64,000 bases of DNA from Clostridiales bacterium (GCA_012837425.1 DURE01000027.1:1-64000); one strand, 5' to 3'. Positions 1 through 8,296 are shown, counted from the first letter of the stretch. Translations and numbers: made by a program. Notes: generated by a model not told the origin, from the letters alone.

Positions 1-2
1 AT

Positions 3-1514
3 GATCAAGTCTGTATAATGGTGTAAAATAAAAATGAGCCAAAAGCTCAAACTTCTGTTAGAATGTTAGTGATAAAACAAAACAACTAATAGGAGATGAA
101 CTCATGGCACACATTAACATTACACTAAACACAGAAATTTTGCAAGGGTTATTTTCAAAAAGTGGAAGAGATGATGCATTTGCGAAGCTTTTGGAGGAAA
201 TCCTCAATCAAGTTCTACAAGCACAGGCGACAGAACAGCTTCAAGCAGAACCATACGAGCGAAACGGGGAGCGACAAGGCTACCGTAACGGATTCAGGGA
301 GCGTGAGATAACAACCCGTGTTGGCTCGCTTACGCTTGCTGTGCCTCGTCTTAGAAATGGGAGCTTCAGCACAGAACTTTTTGAGCGGTATCAGCGTAGC
401 GAACAGGCATTGGTTCTTGCTATGATGGAGATGGTTGTACAAGGCGTTTCAACCCGTAAGGTTTCTGCAATAACAGAGGAGCTGTGCGGTAAAAGCTTCT
501 CGAAATCAACAGTTTCAGCACTGTGTGAAGCGTTAGATCCAGTTGTAGAAGCTTTTAGGAACCGCCCTTTACACAAACATTATCCCTTTGTTATCGTTGA
601 TGCCCTCTACTCAAAGATACGCGAAGACGGACGAGTTCGATCCAAAGGTGTGCTCATAGCAACAGGTGTTAACGAAGATGGATATAGAGAGGTTTTAGGC
701 TTTAATATTGACGACAGCGAATCGGAACAAAGCTGGGGAGATTTCTTTACAAGCCTAAAAGAGCGTGGTCTTGAGGATGTTGATCTTGTGGTGTCCGACA
801 ACCACAAAGGCTTAGTAAAAGCAATACACAAGCAATTTATCAATGCTTCTTGGCAGCGTTGTCAAACGCATTTTTCGAGGAATGTATCTGACAAAACACC
901 GAACAAGCTCAAAGCAGAGATAAATGAGCGCTTGCAGAGGCTGTATAATGCCGATGATAAAGCTCACGCAAAGCAGCTTTTAGAGCAACTTGTTGAAGAT
1001 TATGCAGAAAAAGCTCCACAAGCAGTTAATAGCATCGAAGAAGCTTTTGAAGACATCACGGCTGTGATTGCATTGCCTGCCAAATACCGCAAAAGGTTGA
1101 GGACAACCAACAGCATAGAGCGGATGAATGAAGAAATTCGCAGGCGTGAGAGAGTAATTCGCATATTTCCAAACGTGGATTCCGCTGTTCGCCTTATCGG
1201 TGCAATGCTGATAGAACAGCACGAAAAGTGGACGAGTTCGCACAAATACTTTGAGATGGATGAATATTACCAGTTTGCGAAAGAGGAAAAAAGCAGCAAT
1301 CAAAGCAGCTCCCAACAGAGCCAGCCATCAAAACATAGCATTGAATCAGTGGCTTAAAGACTATAAAGACACGGATGTTCGCAGATAACAGGACGATTGT
1401 GGAAATGTGGAAAACCGCAAAGAACACGGTTTACCACATTACGCACAATGCGACTACGACGAACCTTAATGCAATTCTAACAGACTAATTTACACACAAA
1501 TTTGGACTTGACTC
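3..1514 (+). mobile_element. IS256-family insertion sequence, apparently complete
   Basis: One transposase gene (104-1357) is flanked by imperfect terminal inverted repeats. The left end, from about position 3 (GATCAAGTC), matches the reverse complement of the right end at about 1514 (GAGTCAAGTC), and similarity continues through GTGTAAA in both. A TATAAT-like box lies at 13-18 inside the left end. The element touches the window start, so the left flank and any 8-9 bp target duplication cannot be seen. The right end lies directly against a broken surface-protein gene. The exact outer bases are uncertain by a few positions. Confidence 0.85.
104..1357 (+). CDS. IS256-family (mutator type) transposase
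   Basis: DDE transposase that cuts and joins the ends of its own insertion sequence. The 417 residues fit the family length of about 390-420. The catalytic triad is visible: Asp166 in VIVDALY, Asp232 in VVSDNHKGL, and Glu339 in TTNSIERMNEE. The family C-x2-H signature is present as WQRCQTHFSRN around 253-256. The start follows a good ribosome site (AGGAGATGAACTC). The serine/glutamine-rich tail after residue 400 is longer than strictly needed but common in the family. No frameshift is seen, so it is probably active. Codon use looks more AT-rich than in the neighbouring genes, consistent with a mobile element. Confidence 0.95.
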   Translation: MAHINITLNTEILQGLFSKSGRDDAFAKLLEEILNQVLQAQATEQLQAEPYERNGERQGYRNGFREREITTRVGSLTLAVPRLRNGSFSTELFERYQRSEQALVLAMMEMVVQGVSTRKVSAITEELCGKSFSKSTVSALCEALDPVVEAFRNRPLHKHYPFVIVDALYSKIREDGRVRSKGVLIATGVNEDGYREVLGFNIDDSESEQSWGDFFTSLKERGLEDVDLVVSDNHKGLVKAIHKQFINASWQRCQTHFSRNVSDKTPNKLKAEINERLQRLYNADDKAHAKQLLEQLVEDYAEKAPQAVNSIEEAFEDITAVIALPAKYRKRLRTTNSIERMNEEIRRRERVIRIFPNVDSAVRLIGAMLIEQHEKWTSSHKYFEMDEYYQFAKEEKSSNQSSSQQSQPSKHSIESVA

Positions 1515-1515
1515 A

Positions 1516-1834
1516 AACCTGATGACCAGCGGTACCCCGGGGGCGAGCAGCTCACCCAAAATGGGAGTTAACGGGGTGGCTGTTTGCCGCCGCGCTTGAA
1601 GCCGCCGGCGCCACTACTGCCGACGAACCGGCTGTGACAACAACATCTTCTGATACAGACGCACCTGCGACAAAACCATCCGGAGAGAACACCACCGCCC
1701 CCGCAGGTCCGGATGTTACAACCAAAGCTTCAGAACCCGAGAAAAAGGGCGGCTGCAGCTCGTCGGTCGCTGCAGGTCTCATTATCCCCGTCATACTCAT
1801 GCCGGCCATAATGGTCAGAAAAAAGAAAGACTGA
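1516..1834 (+). pseudogene. C-terminal remnant of a cell-surface protein with a membrane-anchor tail
   Basis: The readable frame opens only just inside the IS boundary (after the TGA at 1523) and runs to a stop at 1834. It encodes a Thr/Pro/Ala-rich linker (TTTSSDTDAPATK...), then KKGGCSSS, about 16 hydrophobic residues, and a basic KKKD tail. This glycine-cysteine, hydrophobic segment and positive tail order is the C-terminal sorting/anchor layout common on secreted proteins of gut Clostridia. The first part also shows a possible frame change near 1575, where SSPKMGVNG in one frame joins WLFAAALEAAG in another. No start codon or upstream domain is visible. I infer that the IS, or a rearrangement around it, removed the rest of the gene. 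Confidence 0.6.
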
Positions 1835-1864
1835 ATCTAAAGACACCTCGGCCTTGTAAAAAAT

Positions 1865-1902
1865 ACCTCCTATGATAGAGCAAAACTACTATCATGGGAG
1901 GT
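1865..1902. terminator. Bidirectional intrinsic terminator
   Basis: ACCTCCTATGATAG (1865-1878) pairs with CTATCATGGGAGGT (1889-1902) across a 10-nt loop. The right arm is followed by TTTT on the plus strand, and the minus strand also has a T-rich side. It lies between the convergent surface-protein remnant and radA and can serve both. Confidence 0.8.
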
Positions 1903-1909
1903 TTTATGT

Positions 1910-3289
1910 TTATTTCCTTTGCATATCTGCTAGCACCTTCAGGGCGTCATATATTGTCTTTACCGGTACTACCTCAAGCTCAAAATCACCCCTGCGCCCG
2001 CCGAAATTGCGGTGCGGGATAAGCGCTTTGGTAAAGCCGAGCCGGGCGGCCTCGCGTAGGCGGGCGTCAAGGTTGCTTGTTGCGCGGCACTCGCCCGAGA
2101 GCCCGAGCTCGCCTATAGCTATTATGTCGTCGGGTATGATTTTGTCGGTGAGCGAGGATATCAAAGCCAGCGCGGTGGGCAGGTCGGCCGCCGGCTCCTC
2201 AAGCTGCAGGCCACCGATGACGTTCAAATATACGTCGTGAGCAGAGAAGCGCAGCCCCAGTCTTTTTTCAAGTACGGCCAAAATAAGGTACATGCGACCA
2301 TAGTCCACCCCGTTGGCCGTGCGGCGCGGGGAGGGGAAGGCTGTCGGGGTGACAAGCGCCTGGACTTCGGCAATTATCGGCCGGGTCCCCTCAAGCGTGC
2401 AGACCGCGCAGTTGCCGGGTGTATCACCAGGGCGGTCGGCGAGCAGCATCTCGGAGGGGTTAGGCACCTCAACCAACCCCGAGTCGGTCATCTCAAAGAC
2501 GCCTATCTCGTTTGTCGAGCCAAAGCGGTTTTTGACCGCGCGGATTATGCGGTAGCTCTGATTGCGGTCGCCCTCAAAGCAGAGCACCGCATCGACCATG
2601 TGCTCAAGCACCTTCGGGCCGGCAATTCCGCCTTCCTTGTTGACATGCCCGACAAGTATCGTTGACATTCCGCTGCTCTTTGAGCGGGTTATAAACGAGA
2701 CGGCGCTCTCGCGCACCTGCGTGACGCTGCCCGGCGAGGAGGCGCTGCTGTCAATGAACATGGTCTGGATTGAGTCCACAATGAGTATGTCGGGCTTTAT
2801 CCTGTCGGCCTCGGACAGGATACTGTCGACATTGGTCTCTGTGAGCAGGTATATCCCGTCGCCCGGAATGCCGAGCCGCCCGGCGCGCAGTTTAAGCTGG
2901 CCGCCCGATTCCTCCCCCGAGACGTAAAGCACCTTTTTCCCGCGGCTGAGCGAGGCCGAAATCTGCAGGAGCAGCGTGGATTTTCCGATACCCGGCTCGC
3001 CCGAGAGCAGCACGACCGAGCCGTCCACCAGCCCCCCGCCGAGTACCCGGTCGAATTCGCCCATGCCGGTTGACGAGCGAAAGTGGTCGGGGATTGAATA
3101 GGAGTCAAGCAAAACAGCCTGGCTCAAGGCGGCCGGACTTCGGCGCGGCGCACTTTTCGGCGTGGCAACCTCGGTGTGCTCCTCAAATGAATTCCATCTG
3201 CCGCAGGCGCTGCATTTGCCCATCCATTTGGGGCTTGTGTATCCGCATTCCGAGCAGACAAACAGGGTTTTAGGCGGCTTTTGAGGCAT
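1910..3289 (-). CDS. radA: DNA repair protein RadA (Sms)
   Basis: RecA-like ATPase that promotes branch migration of recombination intermediates. From the chosen start it has 459 residues, the normal RadA length. Domains in order: a four-cysteine zinc finger (C12-x2-C15 and C26-x2-C29), the ATPase core with Walker A GEPGIGKST at about 97-105, the RadA signature KNRFG at about 253-257, and a C-terminal Lon-protease-like domain. The frame stays open upstream to 3388, but that extension is translated intergenic repeat. The ATG at 3289 has an AAAGGA ribosome site and begins the zinc finger region directly. It is transcribed from a promoter at 3435-3463, just past the stop of the CwlD-like gene. 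Confidence 0.97.
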   Translation of the reverse strand: MPQKPPKTLFVCSECGYTSPKWMGKCSACGRWNSFEEHTEVATPKSAPRRSPAALSQAVLLDSYSIPDHFRSSTGMGEFDRVLGGGLVDGSVVLLSGEPGIGKSTLLLQISASLSRGKKVLYVSGEESGGQLKLRAGRLGIPGDGIYLLTETNVDSILSEADRIKPDILIVDSIQTMFIDSSASSPGSVTQVRESAVSFITRSKSSGMSTILVGHVNKEGGIAGPKVLEHMVDAVLCFEGDRNQSYRIIRAVKNRFGSTNEIGVFEMTDSGLVEVPNPSEMLLADRPGDTPGNCAVCTLEGTRPIIAEVQALVTPTAFPSPRRTANGVDYGRMYLILAVLEKRLGLRFSAHDVYLNVIGGLQLEEPAADLPTALALISSLTDKIIPDDIIAIGELGLSGECRATSNLDARLREAARLGFTKALIPHRNFGGRRGDFELEVVPVKTIYDALKVLADMQRK

Positions 3290-3299
3290 TTTTCTATCC

Positions 3300-3390
3300 T
3301 TTCTGTCCTTAATTTTTAACACGGGGGAAGGATTGGGGGCGCTGCCCTCGCACCCCCGCTTAAGGGACTTTTTGAACAGAATTGTCAAGT
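3300..3390 (-). repeat. Module B copy of the dispersed intergenic repeat
   Basis: Read on the minus strand it gives TTCAAAAAGTCCCTTAAGCGGGGG...GGGCAGCGCCCCC. This is the same order (T/A-rich TTCAAAAAGT, then AAGCGGGGG, then a GGGGGC/GCCCCC inverted repeat) seen at 10981-11058, 17990-18140 and 51950-52128. It forms the untranslated leader of radA. Confidence 0.7.
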
Positions 3391-3434
3391 CAAGTGCAAG
3401 GATTTATGCTGAGAATCCAAAAACTTTACTTACA

Positions 3435-3463
3435 ATTATACCTTTATCGGGACGAAAAATCAA
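3435..3463 (-). promoter_or_regulatory. SigA-type promoter for radA
   Basis: On the minus strand TTGATT (3458-3463) and TATAAT (3435-3440) are separated by 17 bp. It starts only a few bases after the stop codon of the upstream amidase gene and reads towards radA. Confidence 0.75.
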
Positions 3464-3466
3464 GAA

Positions 3467-4264
3467 TTATCCATTTTTCATCGAAATATATTCCATAATC
3501 GAGCAGAAAAGAGCAAGCGAGAGCTGCTGGCGGTAGGCAGGCTCAGAGAGCCTTTGACACTCGGCGTCATTTGACAGAAAGCCACACTCAACCATTACCG
3601 CCGTGTTTTTATTATAATGCAAAAGATATATGTTGCTCCCGGCGGTCTTGGGCTGGCGCAAATTATCGGGCTGCAGCAGCGCCTTTACGGTATTTTGAAT
3701 TATATCGGCGAGTGCCTTTGACTCCTCAGAGCCCTGAGGGTAGTATACCTGAAACCCGCTGTATTGTTTTTGCGGAAAGGCGTTCATATGTATGCTGACG
3801 AATACCGCGCCGGGGTTGTCATCGGATATTTGCAGGCGGGCCTTGAGGTCAAGCTGCTTTTTGCGCCCGTGGTAGTCGATGCTCCGGTCATAGAGCAGAA
3901 CGTCCTCGGTCCGCGTCATGATGACCGACACCCCGTTTGAGGTCAGCATATCGCGCAGAATGAAGGCCATCTCAAGGTTGAGGTCCTTTTCGAGCGTCCC
4001 GTTTGAGCCCGACGCGCCCCCGTCTTCGCCGCCGTGTCCGGCGTCGATAATCACAACCGGATATTGGGGGGCGGCCGAGGCTGCTTTTGTGTCGGAGAAC
4101 CGGTTGCCGGCTGCGTATCCGAGCAAAAGCGCGAGAGCCGCCAGGACTGAAAGGCAGAGGACGCAGCGCAGCGCATAGGCCGCGGGTCTTGTATTTGTTG
4201 ACTGGGAAATGCTAACCACCTCGCTTTTGATACATTTTATTTCAGTGCCCGCCGAATAATTCAC
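3467..4264 (-). CDS. cwlD: N-acetylmuramoyl-L-alanine amidase, CwlD-like
   Basis: Zinc amidase that removes the peptide from N-acetylmuramic acid in peptidoglycan. CwlD of this family acts in making muramic lactam in spore cortex. The Amidase_3 motifs are complete: His77 in IDAGHGG, Glu92, His159 in VSIHMNAF and catalytic Glu226 in VECGF. A single membrane segment at about 31-52 is probably a signal-anchor that places the catalytic domain outside the membrane. At 265 residues it is close to CwlD (about 240). The start shown is a GTG; no ATG lies nearby, and a start a few codons later at an alternative codon is possible. The family is certain; the cortex role is inferred from similarity and from other sporulation genes here. 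Confidence 0.85.
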   Translation of the reverse strand: MNYSAGTEIKCIKSEVVSISQSTNTRPAAYALRCVLCLSVLAALALLLGYAAGNRFSDTKAASAAPQYPVVIIDAGHGGEDGGASGSNGTLEKDLNLEMAFILRDMLTSNGVSVIMTRTEDVLLYDRSIDYHGRKKQLDLKARLQISDDNPGAVFVSIHMNAFPQKQYSGFQVYYPQGSEESKALADIIQNTVKALLQPDNLRQPKTAGSNIYLLHYNKNTAVMVECGFLSNDAECQRLSEPAYRQQLSLALFCSIMEYISMKNG

Positions 4265-4326
4265 CGTGCGAAAGATAAGTGTGGCAAAGGCCGTACAACT
4301 CGGTGGGGTTTTGCGGGGCGGTTTTA

Positions 4327-4355
4327 TAAAAAAACGGAAGGCTCACGCGCCTTCC
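4327..4355 (-). terminator. Intrinsic terminator of acpP
   Basis: GGAAGGC (4336-4342) pairs with GCCTTCC (4349-4355) around a 6-nt loop, and a run of A on the plus strand (4328-4334) gives the T tract on the minus strand. It lies 24 bases past the acpP stop. Confidence 0.85.
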
Positions 4356-4378
4356 TTTGGATACATTCGGATTTATTT

Positions 4379-4600
4379 TTAAAGCCCTTTGAGGTATTTT
4401 ACCACGTCGCCGACGGTTACGAATTTGTGTATATCCTCATCCCGTATTTCAATTCCGAATTTATCCTCGCAGAGCATAATTAAATCGGCAAGCTCAATTG
4501 AGTTTATGCCGAGGTCTGAAGACAGCTTTGATTCAGGCGTTATGTCGTCGGCGTCAATCTGGAGTTCATCGACAAGCAGGGCCTTAATTTTTTCGTACAT
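4379..4600 (-). CDS. acpP: Acyl carrier protein
   Basis: Small acidic four-helix protein that carries growing acyl chains on a phosphopantetheine arm. The 73 residues fit the family. Ser34 in LGINSIEL is the attachment site; the usual DSL is NSI here, a conservative variation. The gene is a single transcription unit with a consensus promoter (4648-4676) and its own terminator (4327-4355). No other fatty-acid synthesis gene is beside it, so it may be the main housekeeping ACP or a dedicated one; the sequence does not decide. Confidence 0.93.
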   Translation of the reverse strand: MYEKIKALLVDELQIDADDITPESKLSSDLGINSIELADLIMLCEDKFGIEIRDEDIHKFVTVGDVVKYLKGL

Positions 4601-4647
4601 TATCAGATCCCCCGTGTGATAATAGTTTCAAAGAATTGTTGGAAACA

Positions 4648-4676
4648 ATTATATATCATCTCCGCGGGTTTGTCAA
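4648..4676 (-). promoter_or_regulatory. Perfect-consensus SigA promoter for acpP
   Basis: On the minus strand TTGACA (4671-4676), 17 bp, TATAAT (4648-4653). It lies back to back with the equally perfect promoter at 4714-4742, with only 37 bp between the two -35 boxes. Confidence 0.9.
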
Positions 4677-4713
4677 TATTTATTTTAGGTATCTCCGACC
4701 GGCCGGCAGGCTG

Positions 4714-4742
4714 TTGACATAAATAGACAATTGAAGTATAAT
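4714..4742 (+). promoter_or_regulatory. Perfect-consensus SigA promoter for the GDPD gene
   Basis: TTGACA (4714-4719), 17 bp, TATAAT (4737-4742), followed by a short leader and an AGGGAGCGGGGA ribosome site before the ATG at 4771. Confidence 0.9.
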
Positions 4743-4770
4743 CTATATAAAAACAAAAAGGGAGCGGGGA

Positions 4771-5622
4771 ATGAGCTGTTTTGACGAAATAAGACAGGCC
4801 GGGGACAAGCGAATACTTCTGGCCGCGCACCGCGGCATATCGGGGGGGAATATACCCTGCAACACGCTTGCCGCGTTTGAGATTGCGCTGCGGCAGGGCG
4901 CCGACATAATTGAGCTTGACGTGCAGCGCTCGGCCGACGGGCAGCTTTATGTTTTCCACGAGGGAAAAGAAGGGCCGCACCTGCTGACGGCAAAGCATTT
5001 TATCAGAGACAACACGTCAGAGGCCATAAGAGATTTACGCTATGTCAACCAGGACAATGAAATTACCCAGTTCGGGGTCAACACACTCGACGAGGCGCTG
5101 GAGTTTCTCAGGGACAAATGCTATATCAACCTTGACCACTGCTGGCACTTCTTTCCCGAGGCGGTGGCCTGCGTGCGCCGACAAGGGATAGAGGAGCAGA
5201 TAATCCTCAAAAGCGGGCCGAAGCAGAAGTTTTTTGACATTATCGCCGAGTGCGCCCCCGATATTTTATATATGCCGATAGTAAACACAAAAGACGATTG
5301 CTTTGACATCCTTTGCTCAATGGATATAAATTTTGCCGGGGTCGAGGTGGTCTTCAGCTCGGCCGACAGCGAGCTGGCAAGCAAGGCCTATATCGACAAG
5401 CTGCACAGGGCAGGCAAGCTTATTTGGGCCAACGCGATTATCTACAGGCATACGGTTCAGCTATCGGCCGGAATGAGCGATGACACATCGCTGACAGGAG
5501 ATCCCGCCGACGGCTGGGGCCGGCTGGCCGACATGGGGTACGATATCATTCAGACCGACTGGGTGGGTATGTGCCGGGAGTACCTTACCCAAACCGGTAA
5601 AATTTATAAGAAACACGTTTAG
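4771..5622 (+). CDS. Glycerophosphodiester phosphodiesterase family protein
   Basis: GDPD-type TIM barrel expected to split glycerophosphodiesters into glycerol 3-phosphate and an alcohol. Family metal and catalytic residues are visible: His20-Arg21 (AHRG), Glu48 and Asp50 (IELDVQ), and His63 (FHEG). Length is 283 residues with no signal peptide, so it is probably cytoplasmic. The barrel's later region is less typical: LDHCWHFF and the DTSLTGDPADGWG insert near residue 240 do not match the textbook phospholipid-recycling enzymes, so the true substrate is open. It has its own promoter and stands alone. Confidence 0.85.
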   Translation: MSCFDEIRQAGDKRILLAAHRGISGGNIPCNTLAAFEIALRQGADIIELDVQRSADGQLYVFHEGKEGPHLLTAKHFIRDNTSEAIRDLRYVNQDNEITQFGVNTLDEALEFLRDKCYINLDHCWHFFPEAVACVRRQGIEEQIILKSGPKQKFFDIIAECAPDILYMPIVNTKDDCFDILCSMDINFAGVEVVFSSADSELASKAYIDKLHRAGKLIWANAIIYRHTVQLSAGMSDDTSLTGDPADGWGRLADMGYDIIQTDWVGMCREYLTQTGKIYKKHV

Positions 5623-5679
5623 TACGCTGCTAGAGATACAGGCAACCTCCCCCTTGCTGTTCCCCGTGTCAGCCGCTCT

Positions 5680-5800
5680 GCTGCCGGTAGAACGCCGGGA
5701 TATGGGGCCCGGCGCACTTAATTAGCTAAGAGAAATATTTCAGGAAAGTTTTTGAAGGGGGTCTGGGGGAAACTTTTTTCAATAAGTTTCCCTCAGAAGA
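5680..5800 (+). repeat. Composite intergenic repeat, modules A and B
   Basis: Module A (CTGCTGCCGGTAGAACGCCGGG, then ATATGGGGCCCGGCGC) is followed by the module B stretch AAGTTTTTGAAGGGGGTCTGGGGG. It ends in an inverted repeat GGAAACTT...AAGTTTCC (about 5769-5794). The layout matches 41045-41180 and 51950-52128. The downstream comEC frame runs into this element, so a TTG start at 5752 would be repeat-derived. Confidence 0.75.
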
Positions 5801-5805
5801 AAAAC

Positions 5806-8130
5806 ATGCAGCTATTCTACCGCAGGCCGCTGGCGCTTGTCTCGGCGGCCTTCATCGCAGCGTCTCTGCTCGGATTTTTCACACAGGCGAGAATTAAATA
5901 TGCGGTGTCGGTGATAATAGTTGCCGCAGCGCTCTTTTGCGCCGTGTTTTTTTCGCTCGGGCGGCTGGGGAGAAAGAAGCTCGCCGTGACTTTGGCCGCG
6001 GCCGCGGCCGCGCTGCTCGGCCTTTTGGCTTCGTTTCTTTATTTTGACGTCTACTACATGTCGGCGCAGGAGTTGTGCGGTCTGGAGTGTGAAATTGAGG
6101 GGGTTGTGCTTGAGCGCAGGTACACAAGCCCCTATTCAAGCGGTTATGGCGTCAGAGTTGAGAGGATTGACGGCAAGAGGACAAACTATAAAGCCATACT
6201 TGACTGCGAATTTGTCAGCGACCTGCAGCCGGGCTATGAGTTCTCGGCGCGCGCCCTGCCCGAGGCGCTCGGGTATTTGAGCTACAGCACCTCAGACAAG
6301 CGGGCTCAGATTTCAGACGGCTTTGTCATCCGGTGTATTGTCCCGGCCGACACCGACCTTGAGATTGTCGACGAGGACAGGTTTGTTCTGCGGGTGTGGC
6401 TGGGGCGGCTCAACCGGCGGGTGACATCGCTGATAACCTCGGCGGTCGGTGGTGAGGAGGGAAGGCTTGCGGCGGCAATGTCGCTTGGGCGGCGGGATTT
6501 GCTGTCCGAGCGCACCCTGCGCGACTTTCGCCGCACCGGAAGCTCGCATATGCTCGCCCTGAGCGGAATGCATATGACAATAATCATTGGCGCCGCCGGG
6601 CTTGCACTCGGCTGGCTCGGGTTTAGCAGGGGTGCGCGCTGCATACTTCTGATAGGATTGACGCTGTTTTATCTCGCACTGACCGGATTTTACCTCTCGG
6701 CGGCAAGGGCGGCTATCATGCTGATACTGGTGTATGTCGCGCATATTATGTCGGCGCAGGCAGACCCTGTGACCTCGCTGTTTTTAGCCTGTGCGCTGAT
6801 TATTGCCGTGTCCCCGGGCTCGGTGGCCGATGCCGGGCTGCTTATGTCATTTTTTGCAACGCTCGGGCTGATAATAGGAATAACAGCCTTTCGCGAGCCG
6901 CTTGGCCGTTTAGTCGGGAAGCGAGAGACCGGGGTGGTGTGGAAATTCACAGCTAAAATAATAAAATATATTGCAACTCTAATAGTCACAACCCTGTCGG
7001 CAAGCTTTGCGGTCGCGGTTTTTTCCTGGCTGTTTTTCGGCGAATTCTCGGTGGTCACCCTGCTTGCCAACATTGTGCTGGCGCCGGCGGCGACTCTGCT
7101 GCTTGCCGGCGTGCTGCTCTTTCTTGTCTGCTCGGGAATACCGTCCGCCGATCTCACCGCCCGGCTTATTCGGCTGCTCTCGCGGGGGATGCTTGGTTTC
7201 ACCTCATATTTTTCGCAAAAGGAATATGCGGTGGTCTCGCTGAGATATGCCTTTTCCGTAACTATCATTCTTGCAATGACCGCGGCGCTTGCCGCTTTAT
7301 GCGTCATTAAGCTGAAAAGAAAGTGGCTCATGCTATTGCCGCCGGCCGCGGCGGTCGCCGCATTTGCAATATGCCTCTCTGTCTACGGCGCCATGAACGC
7401 CGTTAGCCTCAAACTCACGTATCTTTCCGACCACAAAAATGAGATGCTGCTTGTCACCTCCGGGGGCGGCGCTGTGATTTGCGACATATCCGACGGGAGC
7501 AAGTCAAACCTTGGCAGAGTGCTGGCCGCCGCCGACAGGGAGGGGATAAGCGAGATAAAGGTGTATATGCTGACGCATTATCACCAAAAACACATTGCAA
7601 GCACCGAATGGCTGCTTATGTCCGAAATTGTGAGGCAGCTATGGCTGCCCGAGCCGCGCGACGAGCGGGAATACGGCGTTATGCTTAGCCTGGTTTACCT
7701 TGCGCAAAAGCAGGGCTGCGACACGGTCATATACAAACCCGGCAGTGAACTCAGGGTATTCGGTTCGGGTGTGCTTGTGGCCGACACCGCGTATATCAAG
7801 CGGTCAACCCACCCGGTAATAATGCTAACGCTCAAGTCCGGGTCAGAGAGATTTACTTATGTCGGGGCCTCGGTGCAGGAGAGCCCGCTCTACCCCGCGG
7901 TATCAAGCTATGTCGCACTGAGTCGGGATATAGTCTTCGGCATACACGGCCCGGTGACCAAAACTGCCTTTTCGTATGATGTGCTTTCCTGGGATGCCGG
8001 GAGTGTTGTTTTTGCCGGCGACGAGATTGTTGCGGCATTCGAGTACACTCCGGAGCAGGAAAGGCTGCTGGCCGGCGCCCTGCTGATAAGGTCGCCGCAG
8101 ATAAGGGAGTTTACATACGCAAAGCAATGA
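5806..8130 (+). CDS. comEC: ComEC/Rec2-type DNA uptake channel
   Basis: Polytopic membrane protein that moves single-stranded DNA into the cell during natural transformation. Order: a DUF4131 N-terminal region with several membrane helices, the Competence domain with the typical HMLALSGMHMT at about 248-258 and many further helices to about 525, then a metallo-beta-lactamase-like domain. The metal motif normally HxHxDH reads H591-Y-H-Q-K-H596, so the aspartate is lysine and this domain may not bind metal normally. The start is the ATG at 5806; an in-frame TTG at 5752 falls in a repeat. No comEA, comG or other competence gene is nearby. A terminator follows at 8144. Confidence 0.92.
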   Translation: MQLFYRRPLALVSAAFIAASLLGFFTQARIKYAVSVIIVAAALFCAVFFSLGRLGRKKLAVTLAAAAAALLGLLASFLYFDVYYMSAQELCGLECEIEGVVLERRYTSPYSSGYGVRVERIDGKRTNYKAILDCEFVSDLQPGYEFSARALPEALGYLSYSTSDKRAQISDGFVIRCIVPADTDLEIVDEDRFVLRVWLGRLNRRVTSLITSAVGGEEGRLAAAMSLGRRDLLSERTLRDFRRTGSSHMLALSGMHMTIIIGAAGLALGWLGFSRGARCILLIGLTLFYLALTGFYLSAARAAIMLILVYVAHIMSAQADPVTSLFLACALIIAVSPGSVADAGLLMSFFATLGLIIGITAFREPLGRLVGKRETGVVWKFTAKIIKYIATLIVTTLSASFAVAVFSWLFFGEFSVVTLLANIVLAPAATLLLAGVLLFLVCSGIPSADLTARLIRLLSRGMLGFTSYFSQKEYAVVSLRYAFSVTIILAMTAALAALCVIKLKRKWLMLLPPAAAVAAFAICLSVYGAMNAVSLKLTYLSDHKNEMLLVTSGGGAVICDISDGSKSNLGRVLAAADREGISEIKVYMLTHYHQKHIASTEWLLMSEIVRQLWLPEPRDEREYGVMLSLVYLAQKQGCDTVIYKPGSELRVFGSGVLVADTAYIKRSTHPVIMLTLKSGSERFTYVGASVQESPLYPAVSSYVALSRDIVFGIHGPVTKTAFSYDVLSWDAGSVVFAGDEIVAAFEYTPEQERLLAGALLIRSPQIREFTYAKQ

Positions 8131-8143
8131 ATACTACATGAAA

Positions 8144-8185
8144 GGTGCTGCCGCAAATCAGATGGAATTGCGGCAGCACCGCCTT
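8144..8185 (+). terminator. Intrinsic terminator of comEC
   Basis: A perfect 13-bp stem, GGTGCTGCCGCAA (8144-8156) with TTGCGGCAGCACC (8168-8180), with an 11-nt loop and followed by GCCTTTTAT. Confidence 0.9.
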
Positions 8186-8215
8186 TTATGTCTTGGTTTT
8201 ACTCAATATCCTGTT

Positions 8216-8283
8216 GGGTAGGGCGCGCCGCAGCGGCGCACCTTTTATATTTTTGTAGGGCGCGACGACCCCGGCGCGCCCCA
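8216..8283. repeat. GTAGGGCGCG-type GC-rich intergenic repeat (two partial copies)
   Basis: GTAGGGCGCGCCGCAGCGGCGCACC (about 8218-8242) and TGTAGGGCGCGACGACCCCGGCGCGCCC (about 8254-8281) stand head to tail. Both contain inverted GGCGCGCC-like arms. A related TGTAGGGTGCGACGA... stretch is at 51843. It separates the convergent comEC and dapF genes. Confidence 0.6.
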
Positions 8284-8296
8284 GCTCTATTAGTTT

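Noticed and set aside
3290-3388. N-terminal extension of RadA
   Set aside because: It translates module B of the intergenic repeat, and the ATG at 3289 with its ribosome site gives the normal N terminus.
5752-5805. TTG start of comEC 18 codons upstream
   Set aside because: This part lies inside the composite repeat and does not resemble any ComEC N terminus.
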